Assembly (NCBI GenBank): GCA_910587575.1 | Contig: CAJULU010000020.1 | Location: 30,659 to 44,019, forward strand | From: an uncultured Dorea sp. | GTDB lineage: Bacteria; Bacillota; Clostridia; Lachnospirales; Lachnospiraceae | Reading direction: 5' to 3' | DNA: 13,361 bases | In this document: piece after piece, positions 6,636-13,361 of the stretch | How the letters are laid out: every line of letters starts with the position of its first letter | Numbering within the stretch: the first letter of the stretch is position 1 | Notes under the pieces: generated by a model | Databases searched by the model: none | Told to the model about the DNA's origin: nothing | The model's input: only the letters and a program-made list of their open reading frames with translations | Position numbers and translations under genes: made by a program

Positions 6636-6646
6636 TTTTTTGTCAA
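6618..6646 (-). promoter_or_regulatory. Sigma-A type promoter of the citrate synthase-gntR-icd unit
   Basis: On the minus strand TTGACA (6646-6641) is separated by exactly 17 bases from TACAAT (6623-6618). This is a consensus -35 and a five-of-six -10. The predicted transcription start is near 6611, giving a leader of about 50 bases before the ATG at 6560. Confidence 0.8.
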
Positions 6647-6672
6647 GAGAAAAATCATTAGCAGTTAATTTA

Positions 6673-6703
6673 AACGGGCAGCCGTCCATATCGGCTGCCC
6701 GTT
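6673..6703 (-). terminator. Strong stem-loop downstream of threonine ammonia-lyase
   Basis: AACGGGCAGCCG (6673-6684) and CGGCTGCCCGTT (6692-6703) form a 12-bp perfect stem with a 7-base loop. On the minus strand the stem is followed by TAAATTAA, a weak T/A tract, so termination of the ilvA transcript is likely though not textbook. It separates ilvA from the promoter at 6618-6646. The whole stretch 6561-6804 has no gene, only this hairpin, that promoter/operator and the smaller hairpin at 6768-6801. Confidence 0.65.
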
Positions 6704-6767
6704 CGGAATCTGCCGCAGTCTGTTCTGCAGAATCGGATTTCATATAAACCGGACTTTTCATCTGCTT

Positions 6768-6801
6768 AGGAACTGTATATAAATAACCTGCGGCAGTTCC
6801 T
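6768..6801 (-). other. Small stem-loop directly after the ilvA stop
   Basis: AGGAACTG (6768-6775) and CAGTTCCT (6794-6801) are perfect 8-bp arms around 18 bases, starting 3 bases beyond the ilvA stop codon. There is no T tract. It may stabilise the 3' end of the mRNA, or be chance. Confidence 0.35.
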
Positions 6802-6804
6802 TAT

Positions 6805-8019
6805 CTAATACAACTTCGCCCCAATCTCCCTTGGCCGGAATCCTTCATCCTCCAACGCCTTCATAATCTCATTCTTATGCTCCGTCCCAAAGGCTTCCAT
6901 CGTGATACGCAGTTCCACCGCCGCATTACGGTTCGTGCTGACGAACTGGTTATGCTCAAGCTTGATTACATTTCCCTGGGCATCCGCAATGGTTGCCGCA
7001 ACCCGTACCAGTTCTCCCGGTTTATCCGGAAGCAGCACAGACACAGAGAAAATCCTGTCCCGCTGAATCAGCCCGTGCTGTACAATGGAAGACATGGTAA
7101 TCACATCCATGTTACCGCCGCTTAAAACAGCCACCGCCTTTTTCCCCTTCAGGTCAAGCTGCTTTAAAGCCGCAACCGTTAAGAGCCCGGAATTCTCCAC
7201 CACCATCTTGTGGTTCTCCACCAGGTCAAGGAAAGCGCCGATCAGCTCATCATCCTCCACCGTCAGCATACGGTCAATATTCTCCTGGGCATAAGGAAAG
7301 ATCTTCTCACCCACCCGTTTTACCGCCGTGCCGTCTGCGATCGTGTTGGCGCTGTCAAGGGTCACCGGCTCCCCGGAAGCCAGAGCCATGGTCATACTGG
7401 CCGCCTGGGACGGCTCCACGCCGATTACCTGGATCTTGGGATTCAGCATCTTGGCAAGAGTAGAAATTCCGGTGATCAGACCGCCGCCGCCTACAGGCGC
7501 CAGAATATAATCCACGGTAGGCAGTTCCTGTACAATCTCCATGGCAATCGTCCCCTGCCCGGTAGCAATATCCGGGTCATCAAAGGGATGGACAAAGGTA
7601 TAGCCCTTCTCCTGGGCTAACTTCACCGCATACTCGCACGCATCGTCATACACGTCTCCATGAAGGATAACTTCCGCACCATAATTCTTCGTGCGGTTGA
7701 CCTTGATCAACGGCGTGATCGTCGGCATGACGATGACTGCCTTACAGCCGAATTTCTGGGCGGCATAGGCCACTCCCTGGGCGTGATTCCCGGCCGATGC
7801 AGTGATCAGCCCCCTCTCCCGTGCTTCTTCACTCATGGTACTGATCTTATAGTAAGCGCCCCGCACCTTATATGCGCCTGTCTCCTGCATGTTCTCCGGC
7901 TTCAGATAAATCCTTCCGCCAGTCTCCAGGCTTAGATATTCACTGTATATTAATTTTGTGGGATTCGTAACCTTCTTCACAAGTTCACTTGCCTGTTCAA
8001 ACTTTTCAAGCGTAAACAT
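6805..8019 (-). CDS. ilvA: Threonine ammonia-lyase (threonine dehydratase) with one ACT domain (EC 4.3.1.19)
   Basis: PLP enzyme that deaminates threonine (and often serine) to 2-oxobutyrate and ammonia, feeding isoleucine synthesis or threonine catabolism. It has 404 residues, the size of the single-ACT clostridial form. Fold-type II PLP motifs: GAYKVRGA with the Schiff-base lysine K51, SAGNHAQG (75-82), phosphate-binding PVGGGGL (175-181) and SGGNMD (300-305). The C-terminal ACT domain (about 324-400) begins SVSVLLPDKPGELV and should bind a regulatory amino acid. The lysine motif has A-Y where many relatives have S-F, a common variant in this branch. The ATG at 8019 has GGAGG nine bases upstream; the longer frame to 8058 adds 13 unlikely residues and places that ribosome site inside the gene. 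It lies about 100 bp after ftsY, with a hairpin between, and before the citrate synthase promoter, so it is probably its own unit, though no convincing promoter was found. A purely catabolic TdcB role cannot be excluded. Confidence 0.95.
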   Translation of the reverse strand: MFTLEKFEQASELVKKVTNPTKLIYSEYLSLETGGRIYLKPENMQETGAYKVRGAYYKISTMSEEARERGLITASAGNHAQGVAYAAQKFGCKAVIVMPTITPLIKVNRTKNYGAEVILHGDVYDDACEYAVKLAQEKGYTFVHPFDDPDIATGQGTIAMEIVQELPTVDYILAPVGGGGLITGISTLAKMLNPKIQVIGVEPSQAASMTMALASGEPVTLDSANTIADGTAVKRVGEKIFPYAQENIDRMLTVEDDELIGAFLDLVENHKMVVENSGLLTVAALKQLDLKGKKAVAVLSGGNMDVITMSSIVQHGLIQRDRIFSVSVLLPDKPGELVRVAATIADAQGNVIKLEHNQFVSTNRNAAVELRITMEAFGTEHKNEIMKALEDEGFRPREIGAKLY

Positions 8020-8085
8020 CTTATGATTCCTCCTTATGATCCATTTCTTTCCTGTCATTTCTTCTATCTCATTTTCCTGTCAGAC

Positions 8086-8112
8086 AATGGTCCGGCAGTC
8101 ACCCGGACCATT
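8086..8112 (-). terminator. Stem-loop after ftsY
   Basis: AATGGTCCGG (8086-8095) pairs with CCGGACCATT (8103-8112), a 10-bp perfect stem with a 7-base loop, 7 bases past the ftsY stop. The minus-strand sequence after the stem (GTCTGACAGG) lacks a T run. It is a likely 3' end of the rnc-smc-ftsY transcript, by position more than by form. Confidence 0.5.
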
Positions 8113-8119
8113 CAGACTC

Positions 8120-9076
8120 TTACACATCCGCTCCTTCGTCCCCGGAAGCAAACAACGCCCGGACAAAGGTGTCTGCATCAAATTTCTGGAGATCGTCAAT
8201 AGATTCTCCGACACCGATATATTTCACCGGAATTCCCAGTTCTGCATGAATGGCCACTGCGATACCGCCCTTGGCCGTCCCGTCCATCTTCGTCAGTACA
8301 ATCCCCGTAATGTCCGCAACTTCATTGAATTCCTTCGCCTGCTGCAGCGCATTCTGTCCCGTAGTAGCATCCAGTACCACCAGAGTCTCACGATACGCCT
8401 CCGGGAACTCCCGGTCAATGATCCGGTTCATCTTCCTGAGCTCTTCCATGAGGTTCTTCTTATTATGGAGCCTTCCTGCCGTGTCACACAACAGCACATC
8501 CGCATGCTTCGCCTTGGCGGAAGCCACGGCATCATAGACCACCGAAGCCGGATCCGAACCTTCCTGCCCTCCGATCAGATCTGCCTGGGCACGATTGGCC
8601 CACTCTTTCAGCTGTTCCCCTGCTGCCGCGCGGAAGGTATCTGCCGCCGCAAGTACCACCTTCTTATTCTGGGCCTTAAGTTTCCCCGCAAGTTTCCCAA
8701 TGGTCGTGGTCTTCCCAACACCATTGACCCCGATTACCAGAACCACAGATGTCTTCTCTTCGAAATCATAGGCTGTCTCACCTACGTCCATCTGCTCCTT
8801 GATACTCTCGATCAGCAGTTCTCTGCACTTAACCGGCTCCTTGATATGCTGCGCCTTTACCTTTTCCTTTAAGTCATCCAGGATCTCATAGGTGGCCTGT
8901 ACCCCCAGATCCCCCATAATAAGAACTTCCTCCAGTTCCTCATAAAATTCATCATCAATATGAGAAAACCCATGAAAGATACTGTCCATCCCGGACACAA
9001 TATTATCCCTTGTCTTCCCAAGCCCCTGTACCAGACGCTTAAAAAAACCAACCTTCTCCTTCTGCTCTTCCGCCAT
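8120..9076 (-). CDS. ftsY: Signal recognition particle receptor FtsY
   Basis: SRP-family GTPase that docks ribosome-nascent chain-SRP complexes at the membrane translocon. It has 318 residues, without the long acidic A domain of E. coli FtsY, as is usual in Firmicutes. The N-terminus has a short amphipathic segment, GFFKRLVQGLGKTR (10-23), that could contact lipid. The N domain helices run to about 105. The G domain shows GVNGVGKTT (116-124), DTFRAAA (146-152), DTAGR (198-202), TKMD (262-265) and the closing GVGESIDDLQKF (288-299). The ATG at 9076 has AGGAGG five bases upstream; a GTG one codon earlier leaves only two. It is third in rnc-smc-ftsY, 123 bp after smc. That spacer holds a 13-bp direct repeat (TTCACATCAyAGC at 9105-9117 and 9139-9151) but no gene. 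Confidence 0.97.
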   Translation of the reverse strand: MAEEQKEKVGFFKRLVQGLGKTRDNIVSGMDSIFHGFSHIDDEFYEELEEVLIMGDLGVQATYEILDDLKEKVKAQHIKEPVKCRELLIESIKEQMDVGETAYDFEEKTSVVLVIGVNGVGKTTTIGKLAGKLKAQNKKVVLAAADTFRAAAGEQLKEWANRAQADLIGGQEGSDPASVVYDAVASAKAKHADVLLCDTAGRLHNKKNLMEELRKMNRIIDREFPEAYRETLVVLDATTGQNALQQAKEFNEVADITGIVLTKMDGTAKGGIAVAIHAELGIPVKYIGVGESIDDLQKFDADTFVRALFASGDEGADV

Positions 9077-9199
9077 CACTACCTCCTGCTATTTTCTGTC
9101 TTTATTCACATCATAGCTGCCTCATATCTGCCAGCCATTTCACATCACAGCCCCATGTCAGGCTCTGCAGAAAAGTGCTCCGCCGGCAAGACAGGGCAT

Positions 9200-11539
9200 C
9201 TATGCATCCAGTTCTTCCTCCAGGAGACTCACGGATACCAGCGTGGAAATCCCTTTCTCCTGCATGGTAATTCCATACAGCCTGTCCGCCGCCGTCATGG
9301 TCCCCCTTCTATGGGTAATGACGATAAACTGGGTGCTTTTCGTCAGCTTATGCAGATATCCCGCAAATCTGACCACATTATTATCATCCAGCGCCGCCTC
9401 GATCTCATCCAGCAGGCAGAACGGGGACGGTTTCAGATTCTGGATTGCGAACAGCAGAGAAATCGCCGTCAGCGCCTTCTCTCCGCCGGAAAGCTGCATC
9501 ATATTCTGCAGCTTCTTTCCCGGCGGCTGGGCGATAATCTTAACTCCCGCCTCCAGGATATCCTCATCCTCCATCAGTTCCAGCGTCCCCTTGCCGCCGC
9601 CGAACAACTCCTTAAACACCTGGTCGAATTCACTGGCAATCCTGGCAAACTGTTCCCGGAACTGTTTTCTCATAGCCGCATCCAGCTCCTCGATAATCTG
9701 TTCCAGCGTTGCCTCTGCCTCCACCAGATCGTCATGCTGGTCTTTTAAGAACTCATACCGTTCGGAAACGCTCTTGTACTCCTCAATGGCGTTGACATTG
9801 ACATTTCCAAGCGCCCGGATCTCTCCTTTCAGATCCTGGATTCTCTTCTTCATCCTCGACAGATCCGTAAGGTTTTCATCCCGCAGTTCCTTTGCCCGGA
9901 TATAGGTAATCTCGTACTCTTCCCACATATAGCTGATCTGCTTCTCCGAAGCTGACTCATAATTCTCCTTCTGGCTCTCCAGACGGAAAATCTCCTTGTC
10001 CAGATCCGACATGTGTTTTGCCAGGTCTTCCCGGTTCCTGAGGAACTCCTTATGCTTCTGGTTCAGTTCCTCCCGGTCTTTTTTATACCTTTCGATCTCA
10101 ATCTGGATCTCTTCAAACAGATCCTTCGAGTTCTCAATGGTCGTCCTAAGTTCCCCGATCTGGTTCTCCTTTTCCTCAATCTCCCTGGAAGTACCGCCTT
10201 TATTCTTCTCCAGTTCCTCCAGTTCCTCCTGAAACTTCCCGATCTCTTCCCGGATACGGTTCACATTCTCGTCAACAAAGGTAAATTTCTGCTCCAGGCT
10301 TGCGAATTCCAGATGAATCTCCTCTGTCCGCCTTACCTTCACGGCCTCTTCCTCGTGTTCTTCATCCAGAATCTTCTGTTCCTGTTCGATCTGCTCCGTC
10401 AGTTCCTGCTCCAGTCTCTCTGACGTATCCAGTTCCACATTGATTGATTCCTGGTTGTCAGCAATATCCGTGATCTGACTGTCAATCTTTGCGGCTTCTT
10501 CGCCCAGACTCTCCGCAAGTTCCCTGACATTCTGAATCCTGGCCGCCGTCTGGTCTGCATTCATCTTTGCCGTGTTCTGGATGACATAGGCTTTCTGAAG
10601 CTTCGTGCTGATCTCATCCATCTTCTCATAATACCCGGCCCGCTCTTTACGCAGCAGATCCGAAGAGGCCTCCACCTCGTCCATCTCCCGTTTCAGCTGT
10701 CTGACCGTCCGCTCGAACTCCTCCATCTCCCGCCTTCTGCTCAGCAGATTGCTGGAATTCTTAAATGCGCCTCCTGTCATGGAACCGCCCGGATTAATCA
10801 GCTCCCCCTCCAGGGTAACGATCCGTATGGTCTGCTTATATTTCTTCGCAATCGCAAGCCCGTGGTCAATGTGATCCACCACCAGGGTTCTTCCCAGGAG
10901 ATTGTCTGCCAGCGTCTGATACTTTTCCTCTGTCTTCACCAGTGTATTGGCAGTTCCCACTACCCCCGGTTCTTTCAGCGCCTCTGCCTTTATGCTCCCC
11001 GCATAAGAACGGATATTCGTAAGCGGAAGAAACGTTGCCCGTCCGAACCGGTTCTTTTTCAGATAACCGATCATCCGTTTCGCCGTATCGTCATCCGAAG
11101 TAACAATGTTCTGAATACTGCCACCAAGAGCCGTCTCTATGGCAATCTCATAATCCTTGTCCACCTTGATCAGATCGGCAACCACGCCCAGTATCCCTTT
11201 CTCCCTGCTCCGCAGATCCATGACTTTACGGATACTGTTTCCATAACCATCGTACCGTTCTGTAAGATTCTTCAAAGATTCAAGCCTGGATTCTTCCCGG
11301 TGGTACGCCGTCTGCCCGATCCGGAACTGCTCCGTCTGCTTCGCTAACTGCTCCTGCAGTACGGCAATCTTCTCTTCATACTGACGGTTCTCCTCAGACA
11401 ATGCGGCAATCTGCCGGTCAATCTCCTTTAGTTCTTCCTGGTAACCATTCAGTTTCCCGCTCTGGATCTCTTCCTCTTCCCTGGCCTCGATCATCTGGCG
11501 GTTCATTCCCGCCCTGCGGACCTGGATCTGCTCTAACAT
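9200..11539 (-). CDS. smc: Chromosome segregation ATPase SMC, C-terminal part (frameshifted)
   Basis: The C-terminal two thirds of SMC, 779 residues from an in-frame ATG (11539) that is probably internal rather than a true start, since only weak purines precede it. It contains the end of the first coiled-coil arm (1-110), the dimerisation hinge (about 115-235, followed by the conserved TLEGELINPGGSMTGG at 242-257), the long returning coiled coil rich in E, K, Q and L (about 265-640), and the C-terminal ATPase half: signature LSGGEK (683-688), Walker B FCLLDEIEAALD with catalytic E712, and switch VITHRRGTM. Together with the N-terminal part the protein would be about 1,184 residues, the usual SMC length (B. 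subtilis 1,186), so nothing large is missing. If the frameshift is real, this piece lacks Walker A and cannot form a working ATPase head unless it is expressed separately and pairs with the other piece. Confidence 0.9.
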   Translation of the reverse strand: MLEQIQVRRAGMNRQMIEAREEEEIQSGKLNGYQEELKEIDRQIAALSEENRQYEEKIAVLQEQLAKQTEQFRIGQTAYHREESRLESLKNLTERYDGYGNSIRKVMDLRSREKGILGVVADLIKVDKDYEIAIETALGGSIQNIVTSDDDTAKRMIGYLKKNRFGRATFLPLTNIRSYAGSIKAEALKEPGVVGTANTLVKTEEKYQTLADNLLGRTLVVDHIDHGLAIAKKYKQTIRIVTLEGELINPGGSMTGGAFKNSSNLLSRRREMEEFERTVRQLKREMDEVEASSDLLRKERAGYYEKMDEISTKLQKAYVIQNTAKMNADQTAARIQNVRELAESLGEEAAKIDSQITDIADNQESINVELDTSERLEQELTEQIEQEQKILDEEHEEEAVKVRRTEEIHLEFASLEQKFTFVDENVNRIREEIGKFQEELEELEKNKGGTSREIEEKENQIGELRTTIENSKDLFEEIQIEIERYKKDREELNQKHKEFLRNREDLAKHMSDLDKEIFRLESQKENYESASEKQISYMWEEYEITYIRAKELRDENLTDLSRMKKRIQDLKGEIRALGNVNVNAIEEYKSVSERYEFLKDQHDDLVEAEATLEQIIEELDAAMRKQFREQFARIASEFDQVFKELFGGGKGTLELMEDEDILEAGVKIIAQPPGKKLQNMMQLSGGEKALTAISLLFAIQNLKPSPFCLLDEIEAALDDNNVVRFAGYLHKLTKSTQFIVITHRRGTMTAADRLYGITMQEKGISTLVSVSLLEEELDA

Positions 11540-12755
11540 CGTACTTCTGAATCTTCGCCTTGGTGGAAGCCCTGTTATTCAGAAGTTCCATGATCTCGTC
11601 CTTGTGCCGTTCCACCGAAGCCGTGACAGACGCAATCCTGGCCTGCACCTCAATCAGTTCTGCCCTGGCCTGGTTCTCAAGCCTGGTCTGCCCGTCAATC
11701 TGCCGCTTTAACTCCTCTTCTTCACGCCCCAGTTCCTCAAGCTGGTCTTTGCGCACTCCCACCTCGGAAGTAATCGTTCTGGCACGCTGGTCATAATGGG
11801 CGTCATTCATATGCATACTGTTGATCTGCTCTTTCAACAGTTCAATCTGGTTCTCCAGCTGCTGTTTCAGAAGATTCGTCTCGTTCAGCTGGCTCTTGGC
11901 CTTCTCAATGGCTGCATCAATTGCGTCCACCTGTTCCTCCACCGTCTCATACTCCGTCTTCATGGAGTCATACTTCCCGCTGGATTCCTCAAGCTCCCCC
12001 TTCGTAATCTCAAGCTTCCCGGTAAGTTCCCTGACCTGTTCCTCCAGACGTTCCGTCTCCAGGAGAAACATATTGATATCGTAGGTCTTCAGCTCTTCCT
12101 TCTTCTTTAAATATTCCCGGGCCGTCTCTGCCTGACGCTCCAGGGGCCCTACCTGCTTCTCCAGTTCCGCCAGAATGTCATTGACCCTCAGAAGATTCTG
12201 ACGTTCCTCCTCTAACTTCTTCACCGACAGATTCTTCCGCCGCTTAAACTTCACGATCCCCGCAGCCTCGTCAAACAATTCCCGCCGCTCCTCCGGTTTT
12301 CCGCTTAAGATACGGTCAATCTGGCCCTGGCCGATGATGGAATATCCCTCTTTGCCGATACCCGTGTCATAGAACAGTTCGTTGACGTCCTTAAGCCTGC
12401 AGCCGCTTCCATTGATCAGATACTCGCTCTCCCCCGACCGGTATAATTTCCTTGTCACCGTCACCTCTTCAAAATCAATGGAAAGCTGATGGTCGGAATT
12501 ATCCAGGGTAATGGCAACGGATGCATAACTTAAGGGTTTGCGGTTCTCCGTCCCCGAGAAGATCACGTCCTGCATGGTGCCTCCCCGAAGCTGCTTCACC
12601 CTCTGTTCGCCTAACACCCAGCGGACCGCATCCGCAACATTGCTTTTCCCGCTTCCGTTGGGCCCTACAATGCCCGTAATCCCGTTATGGAAATCGAATT
12701 TTATCTTATGTGCAAATGACTTGAAGCCCTGCACTTCTATGCTTTTCAGATACAT
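11418..12755 (-). CDS. smc: Chromosome segregation ATPase SMC, N-terminal part (frameshifted)
   Basis: SMC dimers with ScpAB fold and extrude chromosomal DNA for segregation. This 445-codon frame carries the N-terminal ATPase half: MYLKSIEVQGFKSF, Walker A GPNGSGKS (31-38), conserved VRWVLGEQ (44-51) and the GQGQIDRIL segment, then the first coiled-coil arm to about residue 405. After KIQKY (Y405) the frame changes. The next 40 residues are unrelated, rich in R, G and P and unlike a coiled coil, and end at a stop at 11418. The ATG at 12755 has a GGTGG ribosome site and lies 7 bp after the rnc stop, so the genes are coupled. The SMC identity is certain. Whether the break is real or an assembly error cannot be judged from one sequence. 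Confidence 0.9.
   Translation of the reverse strand: MYLKSIEVQGFKSFAHKIKFDFHNGITGIVGPNGSGKSNVADAVRWVLGEQRVKQLRGGTMQDVIFSGTENRKPLSYASVAITLDNSDHQLSIDFEEVTVTRKLYRSGESEYLINGSGCRLKDVNELFYDTGIGKEGYSIIGQGQIDRILSGKPEERRELFDEAAGIVKFKRRKNLSVKKLEEERQNLLRVNDILAELEKQVGPLERQAETAREYLKKKEELKTYDINMFLLETERLEEQVRELTGKLEITKGELEESSGKYDSMKTEYETVEEQVDAIDAAIEKAKSQLNETNLLKQQLENQIELLKEQINSMHMNDAHYDQRARTITSEVGVRKDQLEELGREEEELKRQIDGQTRLENQARAELIEVQARIASVTASVERHKDEIMELLNNRASTKAKIQKYDVRADPGPQGGNEPPDDRGQGRGRDPERETEWLPGRTKGD
11535..11545 (-). other. smc: Frameshift junction in smc
   Basis: On the minus strand the bases read TACGATGTTAG. The N-terminal frame reads TAC GAT GTT (Y-D-V), and the C-terminal frame resumes at ATG TTA (M-L) inside the same bases, a +1 change. 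Restoring a second copy of ACGAT would give TAC GAT ACG ATG TTA (Y-D-T-M-L) and one open frame, so loss of one unit of a 5-bp repeat explains it. A one-base insertion also fits. Confidence 0.8.
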
Positions 12756-12762
12756 TCTCCAC

Positions 12763-13361
12763 CTACTTTATATTCTTACTGCGCAGCTTTAAGATACTCT
12801 GGTAAGCCGCAACCTGTTCCGCCCCTTTCTTCGTACGGCCGACCCCGACCCCGTACTCCTCTTCCCCGATATAAGCCGATACCTGGAAAGACTTGTCATG
12901 ATCCGGCCCCTCCTCCCCCACCAGCTGGTATGTGATGGGCGATTTGGAACTTGCCTGCACAATCTCCTGCAGGATAGTCTTGCTATCGAAAAAGAGCGTC
13001 TTATTCTCCAGATCATTGAGAATAAAACGGTGGATAAACTCTTTCGCATTAGCAAAACCACCATCCATATAGATCGCACCGATCAGCGCTTCCAGCGCAT
13101 CCGAAGTGACAGAGTCCCGCTCCCTTCCTCCGGTGGCATCCTCTCCCTTGCCAAGCAGCAGATATCTTCCCAGATCCAGATCCTTCGCACAGAACGCAAG
13201 CGCCGGCTCACACACCATGCTCGCCCGTGTCTTTGTCAGTTCCCCCTCCGGCATCTGCGCATGTTCAAAGAACAGAAACTCGCTGCAGACCAGTTCCAGC
13301 ACGGCATCCCCCAGGAATTCCAGACGCTCGTTACACTCATGCTTGGACAGATGCCTCTCAT
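12763..13361 (-). CDS. rnc: Ribonuclease III, 5' partial
   Basis: Double-strand-specific endoribonuclease that processes rRNA precursors and structured mRNAs. The frame is open to the right edge of the window (first full codon at 13359), so the start and first few dozen residues are missing; the ATG-like start at 13302 is internal. The RNase III signature NERLEFLGDAVLEL begins about 11 residues in, with catalytic acidic residues in LEFLGD. The second acidic pair is in SDALEALIGAIYMDGG. A double-stranded-RNA-binding domain closes the protein (about the last 70 residues), from DSKTILQEIVQ to the conserved basic GRTKKGAEQVAA. It is first of the visible rnc-smc-ftsY cluster, with a TAG stop 7 bp before smc, implying co-transcription and translational coupling. 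Confidence 0.96.
   Translation of the reverse strand, partial: ERHLSKHECNERLEFLGDAVLELVCSEFLFFEHAQMPEGELTKTRASMVCEPALAFCAKDLDLGRYLLLGKGEDATGGRERDSVTSDALEALIGAIYMDGGFANAKEFIHRFILNDLENKTLFFDSKTILQEIVQASSKSPITYQLVGEEGPDHDKSFQVSAYIGEEEYGVGVGRTKKGAEQVAAYQSILKLRSKNIK

Noticed and set aside
8048..8082. TTTCCTGTCA repeated twice between ilvA and ftsY
   Set aside because: Two 10-bp copies 25 bp apart, with no symmetry or promoter alignment. Too short to support an operator claim.
8036..8872. Plus-strand open frame of 278 codons opposite ftsY
   Set aside because: Antisense to an unambiguous FtsY. The translation has no domain features and no Shine-Dalgarno site.
9105..9151. Imperfect 13-bp direct repeat upstream of ftsY
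   Set aside because: Only two copies 34 bp apart, with no clear promoter context. Could be chance; recorded in the ftsY entry only.
8960..9905. Plus-strand open frames of 262 and 220 codons opposite smc and ftsY
   Set aside because: They mirror conserved SMC sequence in another frame and have low-complexity S/F-rich translations.
11418..11539. Programmed +1 frameshift in smc
   Set aside because: No known slippery sequence, no in-frame stop at the shift site and no stimulatory structure that I could see. A mutation or sequence error is simpler.

Overview
The window looks like a stretch of core chromosome from a Gram-positive anaerobe of the Clostridia, most likely Lachnospiraceae. The reasons are strong AGGAGG-type ribosome binding sites, roughly even base composition, the Firmicutes gene order rnc-smc-ftsY, a Re-type citrate synthase relative and an iron-sulfur-flavoprotein-like reductase. 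The genus assignment is inference. There is no rRNA, tRNA, CRISPR array, phage gene or transposase.

Layout from left to right. Bases 1-1609 hold the 3' part of an ABC-F ATPase gene (+). Its stop codon lies inside a 15-bp inverted repeat that looks like a small dispersed palindromic element. A convergent flavodoxin-fold reductase with a four-cysteine cluster follows (1654-2385, -). A mirrored pair of extended -10 boxes (2487-2519) separates it from a divergent, unrecognised four-helix membrane protein (2569-3000, +). From 3058 to the right end every gene is on the minus strand. In transcription order these are rnc (5' end cut by the window), smc (split by a frameshift), ftsY, threonine ammonia-lyase, a probable Re-citrate synthase, a GntR/FCD regulator and an NADP isocitrate dehydrogenase of the eukaryote-like type.

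How they work together. rnc-smc-ftsY is the conserved cluster for RNA processing, chromosome segregation and SRP-dependent membrane targeting. The citrate synthase-like enzyme, GntR regulator and isocitrate dehydrogenase form a plausible 2-oxoglutarate/glutamate-forming unit (oxaloacetate + acetyl-CoA to citrate, then isocitrate to 2-oxoglutarate). Aconitase is not in the window. The unit starts from a near-consensus promoter (TTGACA, 17 bp, TACAAT) whose -10 is buried in a perfect 24-bp palindrome of the TTGTATACAA type often bound by FCD regulators, so feedback by the encoded GntR protein is the natural hypothesis.

I found no wholly new multi-gene system. The items most worth a second look are the palindromic operator, the smc frameshift (explicable as loss of one copy of a 5-bp ACGAT repeat), the palindrome that swallows the ABC-F stop codon, the 15-bp tandem repeat at the 3' end of the GntR gene, and the mirrored divergent promoter.
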